Part shown: positions 1-10,084 of the stretch, piece after piece
Layout of the letters: the number at the start of each line of letters is the position of its first letter
Position numbering within the stretch: the stretch's first letter is position 1
NCBI GenBank assembly: GCA_045105115.1
Contig: JBGCDE010000207.1
Span: 30,308 to 94,307 of the forward strand
Length of the DNA: 64,000 bases
Direction: 5' to 3'
Source: JAUIET01 sp045105115
GTDB taxonomy: Bacteria; Pseudomonadota; Gammaproteobacteria; Pseudomonadales; JAUIET01
Program-made: the position numbers and the translations under genes
Notes under the pieces: model-generated
Told to the model about the DNA's origin: nothing
Seen by the model: the letters and a program-made list of their open reading frames with translations, nothing else
The model's database searches: none

Positions 1-2930
1 CACCATCCAGCGTGTCAGCGCCACCGCCACCACGAATTGTATCCGCCTCATTGCCACCTAACAGAACATTTTGTCGATGGTCACCAATGAGACTGTCAGC
101 ATGATCGGTGCCTGTTACGTTCTCAATATTCCACAGCTCATCAATTCCGCCGCGACCATCGCTGCCATTGTTACCAGAAAGATCAACAGAGACGCCGGTT
201 GTGGCACCGGCCTGGTAATCAACTGTGTCAATCTGGGTGCCGCCATCATAGTAATCGTTGCCGTCGCCGCCGAGTAAGAGGTCGTCATTACTGCCGCCAT
301 ACAGTGAATCATCTCCGGCACCGCCATCTAAAGTATCGTTACCATCATGGCCATCAAGAACGTTCGTGATTAACTCTACAGCTTCACCGTTTAGGGTGTC
401 ATCCCCTCTAGAGCCAATAACGTTTTCAATCAGAGAAATCGTATCATCATCACTTCGGTCACCCGGCGTACCGTTATCGACGGTCACTGTTGCCTCGTTG
501 GCGCCATCCAAAGTAACGCTTATTGAGTCTACGCCTACAAAATCTGAGTAATCGATGGTGTCGGCATCGTCACCGCCGGACAATGAGTCATTACCCTCGC
601 CCGCTTTAAATGTATCCTCACCACGCAAACTTTCAACAATATCGTCACCGAGCCCCGAATAAATCAGGTCATCCTGATTACTGCTTGCATAGGTTTCAAA
701 CCCGGAAAACTGGTCGACACTGCTATCGGCTGCATAGGATGCAGTATTAGATAGAAGCGATAGTGTTACGCCGTCTCCTTGCAAGTCGTCGAAGCGAAGT
801 TGATCAATACCCAAAGCATCATCGCCACCGCGCAATGTGTCACTGCCGGCGCCGCCAAGAATGGTGTCGCTGCCCAAGCCACCGCGAATATCATTGCCAA
901 GAAAGTCACCACCTATGGTGTCATCACCGTCGGTACCAATCACGTTTTCTACATTTCGAACGGTGTCAATCAACGAACTTCCACCCATGTCGACTGTGGA
1001 AGTTGCATCAACACTAGCAGTAAGTGTTAGATTTACAGACTGAGCGCCCGCTAGGCCTGAATAGTCCAGGGTATCGCCAGCATCATCTCCGCCATCGTAA
1101 ACATTACCACCGACACTGGCTTGCAACAGATCTGAACCCTTGCCGCCATCCAGCGTATCGGGGCCATCACCGCCATTGAGTGTGTCATCACCCTCAATAC
1201 CACTAAGCACGTTGCCTGCAGGTAGGTCATCTCCAATCAACAGATCGTCAAAAGTCGAACCGCTAAGGTTTTCGATGCTGTTATAGGTATCCAGGCCGCC
1301 GTCGCCGTCTATGGTTGATTGACCGGTCGACAGGTCAATTTCTACTGCTCGCTCGGCGAACTCATAACTTGCCGTATCAGAGCCATCACCGCCCTGCAGC
1401 AAATCGTCACCGCCGCGGCCGGCCAAAATATCATCTTCCAGACCGCCGCTAAGCACGTTGTCTTCTTCGTTACCGATCAAGGTGTCTTGGTGATCGGAGC
1501 CGGTTAAATCTTCAATGCCGTCTAATTCGTCACGACCGCCGTCACCGTCATTTGCGACAATACCGCTGGATAAGTCGATATTTACACCATTACTCGCCAA
1601 CGAATAATCGGCAGAGTCTCTACCTTCGCCCCCTCGTAAGGTATCGTCACCGGCACCACCTGACAGCACGTCATCGTTACCCAAACCTTCGAGAACGTTG
1701 TCTTGATCGTCACCAAATAGACGATCCGCGCCTTCAGTAGCAATAATATTTTCAACATTTCGCAGCTGATCGTTGTTACCGTCCGCGTTAGCCGCGTCAC
1801 CATTTAAAATGACTTCTGCATTGCCAGCACCGCTTAGGGTAACGGCTATCGATCCTGCCTCGGCAAGCCTAGAATAATCGATTGTGTCAACGTCGCCGCC
1901 ACCATCGAAGACGTCCGAGCCAACACTTGCATTAACAGTGTCTTCACCTAGGCCGCCCTCTAGTAGGTCATTACCTAAACCACCATCCAGGCTGTCGTTA
2001 CCGCCTGCACCATCAATGCTGTCATCACCGTCTTTGCCTAACAGAATTTGTTCGCCGTCGTCACCAACGATGGTGTCGGCAAACGAAGAACCCGAGATGT
2101 CTTCCAAGTTACGTAAACGATCTACCTCAGCACCCATGACGGCCGTTGTAAACCCATTGCTGTCTTTCGCTTCACCGAGATTTACGCTAACGCCAACCAC
2201 GGCATCAGAAAAATCAGCAACGTCGTGATCACCTTCACCACCGTCGAGCTCATCGTTACCACGACCGCCTGAAAGCGAATCGTTACCTAAACCACCAAAA
2301 ATGGCATTTTCGCCATCAGAGCCTATTATGCGATCATCAAAATCAGACCCAATCAGGTCTTCAATACCGATCAGTGTGTCAATGTTGCCGGAGTCGATAA
2401 CAACGTTGTCCAACGCCAGTCTCATGTCAGCGTCGATGGCTTTTGTTTCACTGGAATAGTCAACAACGTCAGTGCCACTTCCACCGATGAGCGTGTCCAT
2501 GCCGCCGTTGCCAGCCAGCAAATCATTGCCGGCGCCACCGTCCAAACGGTTGTCGGAGCTATTACCAATCAAAGTGTCGTCAGCAGTACCTGCCAGAATA
2601 TTCTCAACTTCACGACTGCTGTCAATTTCTGTTAGCGGGCCATTCTCGCCAACACGAATTTCTGAAAAGCCATTCGTCTCAACCGAAAGGTCAGCGGTAA
2701 TAACTTCACTAAGGTCAGCATAGTCAGCGGTATCACTACCAGCGCCACCCACCAAGGTATCATTTCCAACGCCGCCCACGAGCGTGTCATCGCCTTCAGC
2801 GCCGTCTAGAAAGTCGTCATCTCCGGCACCACTGATATGATCGTTACCGGCACCGGACTGTACGGTGTCTTTTCCTACAGCACCAACAATGGTGTCGTCA
2901 CCAAGACCGGTGAAAACACGGTTGTGGTTA
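1..2930 (-). repeat. Tandem RTX modules, about ten copies of 240-330 bp
   Basis: Within the RTX gene the nonapeptides are grouped in longer modules. Each begins with a DxxDYS-like motif, followed by a short strand of the VxVDLS type, an IENVxGS-like linker, a GDDxxN turn and then two to four GGxGxDTL nonapeptides. I count about ten module starts, near 2733, 2475, 2220, 1893, 1625, 1375, 1080, 780, 560 and 225. The copies are diverged at DNA level, so this is an old protein repeat and not a recent duplication. Confidence 0.75.
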
Positions 2931-4201
2931 GGATTATTAGCCAGCACCCAAACATCTTCGCCACTCTGGTTTACAAAGTTCAAGTCTTGGGGGCCAAACA
3001 CGTTGCGAATGGTGAATAGCTGGCTGTCTTCCGAAATGAGAATTGTTTCTGGCGGCGCCTCTATAGGGTTGCCATCCGCATCTTCGGTTTCTTCATCGAA
3101 CCGTGAAGTGACTTTGAAGTTAACACTGAAATCACCCTCTGATGGAACCGGATAACTCAGGTTAATATCTACCGCACCGCGCTCGTTGACTTCAAACTCT
3201 TCAAGAGTCCAGGTATTACCTGATTTGGTGGCGCCTTCTATAACAAAGTCGTCCGGCAAACCAGTGAGCTCGAGCTTGTCGATCGCAAAGCCGACCGGAA
3301 ATTGGGGCGATACCTGAATAACACGACTCATGGTTGTTACACCAAAGAAGTCGCTATTGTCAGATTCTACGTAAAGGTTGTCAGTTGACGTAGAGAAGTT
3401 GATTGTTTCGGTGGAAAACTGAGCTTCGTTGCTTGAATCAAATACCGAGGCTTCGGAACCGCCGCCACCTCGTACAATAGTTGTTTCTACACCGTCTCTG
3501 ATTTCGCTGCTACTGGACCTGGCCAATTGCAACAGATTCAGATCAAAAAGTGCGATATCGTCTGGTACGGGTGGTGCTTCTTCCAAGCCAAAGGTAATGG
3601 CACTGCTGGTCGCTTGAGAAACAGCCTCGGCTGGTTCAAGAAAGGTGCCCTCATCATCAATAGAGCGTCGGGTCTGATTACCTTCGTCTTCAAACTCAAA
3701 CGTGTGTTCTGATTTACTCTGAGCTTGCTCTTGTTGCGTTTTAACTGCTTGTTGCAAAACAACAAGTACTTCTTGTTGCTGCTGCGCTTCGGCTTCCGCT
3801 TCAGCGGCCGCTTCAGCCTTAGCTTCTGACTCAGATTCCGCTTTTTCCAGCGACTGAAAGCTGTCGCGCATAATGCTGGAAATAGCGATGAAGTCCTGAA
3901 CACTGAGGTTACCTACCTCTCCAATTTTCGACAGTAAAACATGCGTTTCGATCAACTCGTCATCAAAGTATATCTCAGGAGATTCTTCTTCTTCGAAGAG
4001 CAACAACGCAAGACTGTTGAACACAACTTTTGCGTTGTTCGCTTCGTTGGTAACAACAATATCAGAATCAATAATGTCGATTTTTGCCTCATTAAGGGTC
4101 AAATCGCTGATGGTAATCTTTGCCTTGGGCTCCACCGCGACCGAATCGGTGCTATTGGATTCTGCAAGACTGACATTGATACTCGCTACTTTCTGAACCA
4201 T
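1..4201 (-). CDS. Giant RTX (haemolysin-type calcium-binding repeat) protein, C-terminus beyond the window
   Basis: The reading frame is open from an ATG at 4201 to the left edge, about 1400 residues, with no stop, so the gene is partial. Residues 1-430 have no Sec signal peptide; they contain an Ala/Glu/Gln-rich, probably helical stretch (about residues 120-165) and a beta-rich, Ig-like region. From about residue 430 the protein consists of nonapeptide repeats of the form GGxGxDxLx (for example GGAGNDLLAGNGG), the calcium-binding beta-roll signature. Proteins of this kind are normally exported by a type I system using a C-terminal signal, which would lie outside the window, as would any transporter genes. 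The likely role is a secreted or surface adhesin or biofilm protein; a protease or lipase is possible because the C-terminal part is unseen. No strong Shine-Dalgarno precedes the ATG. Confidence 0.85.
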   Translation of the reverse strand, partial: MVQKVASINVSLAESNSTDSVAVEPKAKITISDLTLNEAKIDIIDSDIVVTNEANNAKVVFNSLALLLFEEEESPEIYFDDELIETHVLLSKIGEVGNLSVQDFIAISSIMRDSFQSLEKAESESEAKAEAAAEAEAEAQQQQEVLVVLQQAVKTQQEQAQSKSEHTFEFEDEGNQTRRSIDDEGTFLEPAEAVSQATSSAITFGLEEAPPVPDDIALFDLNLLQLARSSSSEIRDGVETTIVRGGGGSEASVFDSSNEAQFSTETINFSTSTDNLYVESDNSDFFGVTTMSRVIQVSPQFPVGFAIDKLELTGLPDDFVIEGATKSGNTWTLEEFEVNERGAVDINLSYPVPSEGDFSVNFKVTSRFDEETEDADGNPIEAPPETILISEDSQLFTIRNVFGPQDLNFVNQSGEDVWVLANNPNHNRVFTGLGDDTIVGAVGKDTVQSGAGNDHISGAGDDDFLDGAEGDDTLVGGVGNDTLVGGAGSDTADYADLSEVITADLSVETNGFSEIRVGENGPLTEIDSSREVENILAGTADDTLIGNSSDNRLDGGAGNDLLAGNGGMDTLIGGSGTDVVDYSSETKAIDADMRLALDNVVIDSGNIDTLIGIEDLIGSDFDDRIIGSDGENAIFGGLGNDSLSGGRGNDELDGGEGDHDVADFSDAVVGVSVNLGEAKDSNGFTTAVMGAEVDRLRNLEDISGSSFADTIVGDDGEQILLGKDGDDSIDGAGGNDSLDGGLGNDLLEGGLGEDTVNASVGSDVFDGGGDVDTIDYSRLAEAGSIAVTLSGAGNAEVILNGDAANADGNNDQLRNVENIIATEGADRLFGDDQDNVLEGLGNDDVLSGGAGDDTLRGGEGRDSADYSLASNGVNIDLSSGIVANDGDGGRDELDGIEDLTGSDHQDTLIGNEEDNVLSGGLEDDILAGRGGDDLLQGGDGSDTASYEFAERAVEIDLSTGQSTIDGDGGLDTYNSIENLSGSTFDDLLIGDDLPAGNVLSGIEGDDTLNGGDGPDTLDGGKGSDLLQASVGGNVYDGGDDAGDTLDYSGLAGAQSVNLTLTASVDATSTVDMGGSSLIDTVRNVENVIGTDGDDTIGGDFLGNDIRGGLGSDTILGGAGSDTLRGGDDALGIDQLRFDDLQGDGVTLSLLSNTASYAADSSVDQFSGFETYASSNQDDLIYSGLGDDIVESLRGEDTFKAGEGNDSLSGGDDADTIDYSDFVGVDSISVTLDGANEATVTVDNGTPGDRSDDDTISLIENVIGSRGDDTLNGEAVELITNVLDGHDGNDTLDGGAGDDSLYGGSNDDLLLGGDGNDYYDGGTQIDTVDYQAGATTGVSVDLSGNNGSDGRGGIDELWNIENVTGTDHADSLIGDHRQNVLLGGNEADTIRGGGGADTLDG

Positions 4202-4293
4202 CTTTGCTTTTGCTCTCGTTTTTAGGTGTCAGGCAAATACGACCACACAAAAAATTTGCACGGACGTATTCAATAAGCGTAGAAAAAGCACCT

Positions 4294-4323
4294 AATATGG
4301 CTAGTTAGCGATCAAAGTGTTAA
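4294..4323 (-). promoter_or_regulatory. Candidate sigma70 promoter for the RTX gene
   Basis: Read on the minus strand, TTAACA (4318-4323) and CATATT (4294-4299) are separated by 18 bases, about 90 bases before the RTX start codon. A perfect TTGACA lies slightly upstream (4332-4337) but has no good -10 partner. The 224-base gap 4202-4425 otherwise shows nothing recognisable. Weak evidence. Confidence 0.25.
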
Positions 4324-4425
4324 GTGGTTTATGTCAAGTATCGGACAGGCGTCACAGAATTGACGAGAGCGTGGTCGTTTATCAAACAAACTACAGGTTG
4401 TTTTTTATTCAGCTTGAACTAAACG

Positions 4426-6561
4426 CTATGCAGGCGTGTTTTCGATTGATTGAAAATTAAGCGAAACCGCGTTTAGCATGCGTTTGAAGCTGTTAAGGAA
4501 GTCAGAATTTGAGTAATGCGCCTCTATATGACGCTGTGCAGCTTGCACCGTATTTCTGCGCATCTCGGCGTTGTCCAGAGTCGCCAACAAGATAGTTCCC
4601 CAATCGGCTGGATTACTCACCAAGGTACCGCGGCTTCTACCAATCACCTCACGATATACTGAGTGATTACTGGCCACTACGCTCGCGCCTACCGCACTGT
4701 ACTCTAGCCACTTTGTATTCGACTTATGCCGGTTGAACCGTATGTTACTCAGCGGACACAGGCCAACAGACCAGCGTCTGCTCGCCAAAATGCTTAAGAA
4801 TTGATCGTAATTCCAGTCGGGTGGAATAACCCTGACTCTATCGCCAAATCGCTCAAGCTGGTGTGGTTTAGGAATAGTGCCCAGTAGCTCAAACTCTGCT
4901 TCAGGCCTTTGGTCGAGTACGGCTACTATTCCATCAAGAGCCAGTGCCAGGTCTTGCTCATGCCCAAACCCCATATAGCCGAAACGCAGAGGCTGAGTTT
5001 GATCATAAGTCTGCATCACCTGCCCCGGACACAATCTTTGCGCCGTATGAATAGGTGTATTGAAACGCTGACTTTTCAAAGCCTCACTAAGTGAAGGGGT
5101 CGCAGAATAAATCAGGTCTGCTTCGCGCAGCTGGTAACGTAAGCGCTCCTGGCGGACCGGATCGGAATAGAACTTGTGTTTATCCAAACCAATATCAAGC
5201 GGTACGTCTAATAAATTATCATCGAGACAGCAGACCACCCGTGCGCCTTGCTGCTTCGCTTTTCGCAAAATTCCCTGGGCATGCTGCCCCGTGTAACGAC
5301 AAAACACCACAAGGTCTGGCTGATAGCGCGACAACACTCTATCTGCATAGGTACGAAACACCAGAGTTCCTGCGCCACGCACTCTGCCAACGGCGCCGAT
5401 ATCAAGCTCTGTCAGCACCTCGCACTCAATATCGCCCGCATCGATCACGTCACGTAAAGGATGAGTGAACGCCAATTGCAAGGTCGGCAAGTTAGTAGAG
5501 TTCGCGACCAGTAGCATTTTCAAAGGTGAGCTTTTTCTGGCCCTCGTTACGACTGATGATTTATTTTGGGCGGCACGGTATTCATTGGCCGCTACCTGCT
5601 TTAGCGGCAAATAGACGCGCTGCATGAATCGTTCGAACGCGCCATGTTCTGTCTGTGTCTCGATTGACGCTTGATAACTACGCTGCAGGCGCTCTCGTTT
5701 GCGATTAGCCTGAATGACTTGCTTGTGTGGAACGAAACCAGCCTCTTCATCTATACCATGATATTTTTTTCGATTCTGCTCTGATATCACTGAGCTATTA
5801 GTCCGTGAAATATCATTCAGCTCTTCCAGCAGAGAAGGTCGCGCGTAAGCCAATTTGATTTCAGTTTCAATGCTCTCACGGCTTATTGCGCCTTCTTGAA
5901 GCATTTGATGTAATGTTGATACCCATAAATGACCATGTTTGTTAGCTGCTGAGACCCAGGGTTGCGTGTGCATATCGGTGAAATGCAGATTGCAGGTAGA
6001 ATCATCCCAATACTCCAGACTGTTCCATTGCGGCGGAATGGCGTAGCCCAACTCATGGTCTTCCAATATACAAAGCTCATTCATCAGTTCTTTATAGGTG
6101 TACTGTCCGTCTAACCCCGCGATGATGTCTTCTGCGTTCCATTCCAGGCGGCCGCAATCCAGCACGCAGACCGCGGTTTGTTTAGGCCTTCGTTTTTTTT
6201 TGAACAATCTGGTATTTGTTTTTTTGGCGATTACATCACTTTGAATCAACATCTTGTGCCCATTCATGGGAATGTCCCACAAATCACCAATATCAGAAAA
6301 CACCAACATGTCAGCGTCCATGTAGATGGCCTTACCTTTATTGCCCGCAAGCTTTGGAATGGCGAATCGGCTGAATGAAAAACCTGTGCGCGCAAGTTGA
6401 CGCTTATCGGTCGGCTCTGGAAGCTCTACATGCTCCAGACTGTGAATCTGAAATGGGCGTTGCGTGTGCTTTGCAATACTGTATTCCAGCACCTGCAAAC
6501 CGATGCGCTGCGAGCGATCGGTACCTACATAGATTTGAATGGTTGCTGTGTTATGGGTCAT
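4426..6561 (-). CDS. Two-domain glycosyltransferase (GT8-like N-terminus, GT4/GT-B-like C-terminus)
   Basis: 711 residues. The N-terminal half (about 1-260) looks like a GT-A nucleotide-sugar transferase: it opens with a beta-strand plus a YVGTDRSQ motif, and carries a DxD-type metal/nucleotide-sugar motif YMDADML near residue 100. A linker rich in basic residues follows. From about residue 345 a second Rossmann-type domain starts (KMLLVANSTN), with a CCLDDNLLD segment and a C-terminal region ending in a KWLEYSAVGASVVAS motif, typical of GT-B transferases of the GT4 group. It has no signal peptide or membrane segment, so it is probably cytoplasmic. The RTX gene follows in the same direction after 224 bases, so the enzyme may act on surface polysaccharide or glycoprotein. 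The acceptor and sugar are unknown. Confidence 0.75.
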   Translation of the reverse strand: MTHNTATIQIYVGTDRSQRIGLQVLEYSIAKHTQRPFQIHSLEHVELPEPTDKRQLARTGFSFSRFAIPKLAGNKGKAIYMDADMLVFSDIGDLWDIPMNGHKMLIQSDVIAKKTNTRLFKKKRRPKQTAVCVLDCGRLEWNAEDIIAGLDGQYTYKELMNELCILEDHELGYAIPPQWNSLEYWDDSTCNLHFTDMHTQPWVSAANKHGHLWVSTLHQMLQEGAISRESIETEIKLAYARPSLLEELNDISRTNSSVISEQNRKKYHGIDEEAGFVPHKQVIQANRKRERLQRSYQASIETQTEHGAFERFMQRVYLPLKQVAANEYRAAQNKSSVVTRARKSSPLKMLLVANSTNLPTLQLAFTHPLRDVIDAGDIECEVLTELDIGAVGRVRGAGTLVFRTYADRVLSRYQPDLVVFCRYTGQHAQGILRKAKQQGARVVCCLDDNLLDVPLDIGLDKHKFYSDPVRQERLRYQLREADLIYSATPSLSEALKSQRFNTPIHTAQRLCPGQVMQTYDQTQPLRFGYMGFGHEQDLALALDGIVAVLDQRPEAEFELLGTIPKPHQLERFGDRVRVIPPDWNYDQFLSILASRRWSVGLCPLSNIRFNRHKSNTKWLEYSAVGASVVASNHSVYREVIGRSRGTLVSNPADWGTILLATLDNAEMRRNTVQAAQRHIEAHYSNSDFLNSFKRMLNAVSLNFQSIENTPA

Positions 6562-6767
6562 CCTTGCCCGCTCTTGCCCGATATAGTTCTCTTTGGAAAA
6601 CGCCCAAAGCCCACATTATGTGGCCACGTGCATCAACATGCTGAGAGTACGGCGTCCTTGCTGTATTTTTGCTTTATTCTTTTCTCTACTCACCCAGTGT
6701 AGTTCAAAAAGCGGAAATTCACTGCTTGAATGGCACTAATCCCATGCTGAGCACGGCCTGGCTGTTC

Positions 6768-8972
6768 TCAGTGCAATCGAATTTGAGCTTGCTGAGTTGC
6801 ACGCTCGGTGATCACCCCGATACGTTGTATGCTAGCACCGGCATCCAGCAATTTCTTCTCTTCGTCGCGAGAAAGAATGATCAGCATGCCCCCATTAGTT
6901 TGTGGGTCTAACAGCAAATCTCTTTGAATATTTGAGACTGAATCAGAAATTTCACAGCTGTTAAGATAGTGCTGCAACTCAGGAAACAAACTGGAATGGC
7001 AACCATCTGCAATCAGGCGCTCCGCTCCCGGTAAGGCTGGAATAGCGGCTAACTCTAACTGAGCCGCAAACCCTTCTGCGGGCAACATTTCCAACAAGTG
7101 CCCAATTAGACCAAAGCCACTAATATCGGTTACCGAGCTTGGTAACGTTCCATGCAACAACTGCCACAAACTTCGATTACTGCCCAACATGCTACTCAGT
7201 GTTGAATCTAGCTCACTCACGGTAGCAAGTGATTGCATATCAGCAGCCAGTACAACACCCGTACCCAGACCCTTATTCATCACAATGACGTCGTCATGGT
7301 TTGCTCCACACTTGGACCAACGATTCGTCAAGGACAGTTCGCCATTCACCACAACGCCGAGATGATCTTCAGCACCTTCTGAACTGTGACCGCCAGCCAG
7401 TGCCGCCTCATGCATCAGCAAAGCGTCACTAACACCATTCATCATTCTTAGATGGTCACGTTGCTGTAAGCGTGAATGCGCAAATTTTAAATTTGCCCAT
7501 ACTTGCACGTACTTCGGAGTTGCACCCATTGCGTACAAGTCGTTCATCGCATGATGCACCGCAATCATCGCAAACAAATAATGGTCTTCAGTGAAACTGC
7601 GAAAGCCGTCGATACTTTGCACCATGGCCATATTGCTTGAAGGTTGCCAAACGACAGCGTCTTCAATCGTATGCAGCGCTGAATGTAAGCTTTCGCTATC
7701 AGCAGCAGGCAGCTTGGCCAAATTTTCATATAAACCTGCGGGACCCAACTTGCTTCCACAGCCTGCACAATGCATCTTCTCTTCCGCATTCCCGACACCT
7801 GGCCCTGTAGACGAACCCGCCGCCGACACCATTGAATCGTTTTTCGATAGCTCGGAAAACTGTCGCATAAACGCCGCATCAATTGAATTCTTCCAGCGCC
7901 AGACCCAGCGACCAGACAAGGTCAGACCATTTCGACAAGCTATTGCCGATTTATCTCCCAATGTTATCAATCTTAGGAATTCAGATTGCAACCGCACTTT
8001 TTTATATGCATCTTTAGAAAAAAATCGACGAAGATTCTCAGCCAGATAAGGTGCTTGTCTTACCGCATACACTCCGGCTTTTGGTTTGGGGTCATTAACC
8101 AAACAAGCGATATCACCTGCTGCAAATACATTGTCATGAGAAATACTTTGCAAATAGTCATTAACGTTTATAAAACCTTTATCGTCGCAGTCAAGGCCAC
8201 TCCCAGATGGCCAACCTGCTGCAACGGCATCGGTACTAACAAACACTTTGTCCATTGGCAGGAATTCATCGTTACTGGACCAAACACCTTCGGCAGTCAC
8301 CTTACTTAAGGTGAAACCTGCGTGCTGTTCTACTTTCAACAGGGCGAGCTGCGCATTTGCAATTTCAACAGCTTTAGTCGTTGTTCCCGGCATTACATGC
8401 TCGCTGTTGTACAACAAGTGTAATCGGCAGTTATCACGGTCTCGCAAACGGTGCGCAAGCGACAGACATAACTCTGTGCCGCCAACACCAGCACCAACAA
8501 CTGCAATACGCTGTAGCGTTGCTTGATTTTGCAGTACACCTTCCAGCTCTGCCCATTGACGATGGAACTGGGCAATCGGCTTCACACCGGTTGCGTATTC
8601 ATACCCTTCAATTGAATCGAAAGAAGGACAAGAGCCGGTATCAATTGACAGGCAATCGTAAGACAGCGGCGCCTGGTTTTCTATGTGTACTTCACGCGCG
8701 TCAAGCTCAAGATCAATCACTCGACCTTTTATAAAGCGAATACCCGCTGCCCTGCATAAGGCATTAAGATTAATTAGCGTATCTGATTTTTCGAAATGGC
8801 CGGCTATGTAACCTGGCAACATACCTGAGTAGGGCGTATCACCCTGCTCAGACACCAGCGTAATGCGCACCTCTGGAATAGCTTTCATGGCAAACGATTT
8901 TATGGCCAGCACATGAGCGTGCCCGCCGCCAAGTAACACCAGATCGTGTTTGTAGAAGGGCACACTATTCAT
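6768..8972 (-). CDS. selD: NAD(P)H dehydrogenase-like flavoprotein fused to selenide, water dikinase (SelD)
   Basis: About 734 residues. The N-terminal part is an Ndh/sulfide-quinone-reductase-like flavoprotein with a Rossmann motif (LLGGGHAHVLA), a second dinucleotide motif (VVGAGVGGTE) and the late FAD motif VFAAGDIACL. From about residue 385 the SelD domain follows. Its CAGCGSKLGP motif carries Cys and Lys in the positions used by SelD to make selenophosphate from selenide and ATP, and QTNGGMLI is typical of the C-terminal half. The catalytic position is Cys, not selenocysteine. This fusion architecture is known in many bacteria. I place the start at ATG 8972, just overlapping the selU stop; an in-frame ATG at 8990 is also possible. 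The product supplies selenophosphate to the adjacent SelU. Confidence 0.93.
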   Translation of the reverse strand: MNSVPFYKHDLVLLGGGHAHVLAIKSFAMKAIPEVRITLVSEQGDTPYSGMLPGYIAGHFEKSDTLINLNALCRAAGIRFIKGRVIDLELDAREVHIENQAPLSYDCLSIDTGSCPSFDSIEGYEYATGVKPIAQFHRQWAELEGVLQNQATLQRIAVVGAGVGGTELCLSLAHRLRDRDNCRLHLLYNSEHVMPGTTTKAVEIANAQLALLKVEQHAGFTLSKVTAEGVWSSNDEFLPMDKVFVSTDAVAAGWPSGSGLDCDDKGFINVNDYLQSISHDNVFAAGDIACLVNDPKPKAGVYAVRQAPYLAENLRRFFSKDAYKKVRLQSEFLRLITLGDKSAIACRNGLTLSGRWVWRWKNSIDAAFMRQFSELSKNDSMVSAAGSSTGPGVGNAEEKMHCAGCGSKLGPAGLYENLAKLPAADSESLHSALHTIEDAVVWQPSSNMAMVQSIDGFRSFTEDHYLFAMIAVHHAMNDLYAMGATPKYVQVWANLKFAHSRLQQRDHLRMMNGVSDALLMHEAALAGGHSSEGAEDHLGVVVNGELSLTNRWSKCGANHDDVIVMNKGLGTGVVLAADMQSLATVSELDSTLSSMLGSNRSLWQLLHGTLPSSVTDISGFGLIGHLLEMLPAEGFAAQLELAAIPALPGAERLIADGCHSSLFPELQHYLNSCEISDSVSNIQRDLLLDPQTNGGMLIILSRDEEKKLLDAGASIQRIGVITERATQQAQIRLH

Positions 8973-10083
8973 GGTTATGGCCAAGCTCATGCAACCAGTG
9001 CAAAACCTCGTTATGTTCGCCTGCAAAAGTAATGCGCTCTTGCTGCTTGCTTAACTGATAGTCATACATTTTGTCATAGTAGTTACTGAGCAACTGCGAG
9101 AATATTTCATCAAAGCCACTCCAATCGTGATGATGACGAAGTTGCTGCATCGCTTCAGGTAATAAATTGCTCAGCAACTGATGCCTCGCCCCACCAAGGC
9201 GTTTTTTTATTCGATCAAATGAAGACTGTATTGATGTCTGCAAGCTCTCCCAGGCGCTACTTGGCTTTTCATTGTGTACCATGAAATGATCAAGTGCGAA
9301 CTGAACATAGTCACGCCGCAAGCGCTGCAATCGATCGTCAAAGCTTGCAAGCAGTTGCACCATTGGCGCCTTACTCATTGCTTGTTGCAGTTGTGCGGGT
9401 AAGTTCAAACGACCAATTAATCTGGACTCGGCCTCGACCAGTATTGGCCCAGACCCAACTGCGTCTTTTTTTATCCAGTCAATAATCACCGCGTTTTCAA
9501 AATCGATCTGACTTGGCTGCGGATCAAACATTGCACCAAACGCGCTGCCTCTGTGATTTGCATGTCCCTCCAAATCAATACTCTGACCAAAGGCCAGCAA
9601 CAGATCGGTCTTGCCAACGGCTGTTGCACCGGCAACAACAGTTAATCGACTGCTAGCTGACAAGCGCTCTAGCTCGGAAAGCAGAAAACGACGAAGCGAT
9701 TTGTAGCCACCTTCTACCAATGGGTACTCTACGCCAGCTTCACGCAACCATTGTTGAGTAGTCTGCGAACGAAGCCCCCCTCTGTAACAATACAGATACC
9801 CATCCGGATAGCGTTGAATGTGACTGAGCCAGGCATCCATACGCTGAGCACGAACATCGGGTGACGCCAGTTCCAAGCCGCGCTCAATGGCGGCTTCTTG
9901 GCCGCTCTGAGCATAGATGCAGCCTATATCGTGGCGTTGCGCGTCATCAAGAATTGGCTGATTACTTGTATTGGGAAATGCACCCGCCGCGAATTCAACG
10001 GGTGCGCGAACGTCCATCAAGTGCTTGTCACTCAGAAAGAGGTGGCGAAAATCCGCGACGTTGATATTGGCAGTTCCTGCCAT
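8965..10083 (-). CDS. selU: tRNA 2-selenouridine synthase
   Basis: 372 residues, the usual length of SelU/MnmH. The N-terminal rhodanese domain (residues 1-130) contains the active-site loop around YCYRGGLRSQ, whose Cys is catalytic in the family. It is followed by a P-loop ATPase-like domain with VVAGATAVGKTDLL. The enzyme replaces sulfur by selenium (through geranylated 2-thiouridine) at the wobble uridine of certain tRNAs, using selenophosphate. It sits immediately upstream of selD and overlaps it by a few bases, and its start is one base from the stop of the preceding gene, so the four genes from 11088 to 6768 form an operon. No selA/selB is in the window, so selenium use here may be restricted to tRNA modification. 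Confidence 0.95.
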   Translation of the reverse strand: MAGTANINVADFRHLFLSDKHLMDVRAPVEFAAGAFPNTSNQPILDDAQRHDIGCIYAQSGQEAAIERGLELASPDVRAQRMDAWLSHIQRYPDGYLYCYRGGLRSQTTQQWLREAGVEYPLVEGGYKSLRRFLLSELERLSASSRLTVVAGATAVGKTDLLLAFGQSIDLEGHANHRGSAFGAMFDPQPSQIDFENAVIIDWIKKDAVGSGPILVEAESRLIGRLNLPAQLQQAMSKAPMVQLLASFDDRLQRLRRDYVQFALDHFMVHNEKPSSAWESLQTSIQSSFDRIKKRLGGARHQLLSNLLPEAMQQLRHHHDWSGFDEIFSQLLSNYYDKMYDYQLSKQQERITFAGEHNEVLHWLHELGHNHE

Positions 10084-10084
10084 G

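Noticed and set aside
71..3712. Many plus-strand ORFs up to about 114 codons across the first 4 kb
   Set aside because: They are antisense to the continuous RTX frame on the minus strand; GC-rich repeats in coding DNA keep other frames open.
6768..8972. Selenocysteine in SelD
   Set aside because: The catalytic position is Cys (CAGCGSK) and no in-frame TGA with a following hairpin was seen.
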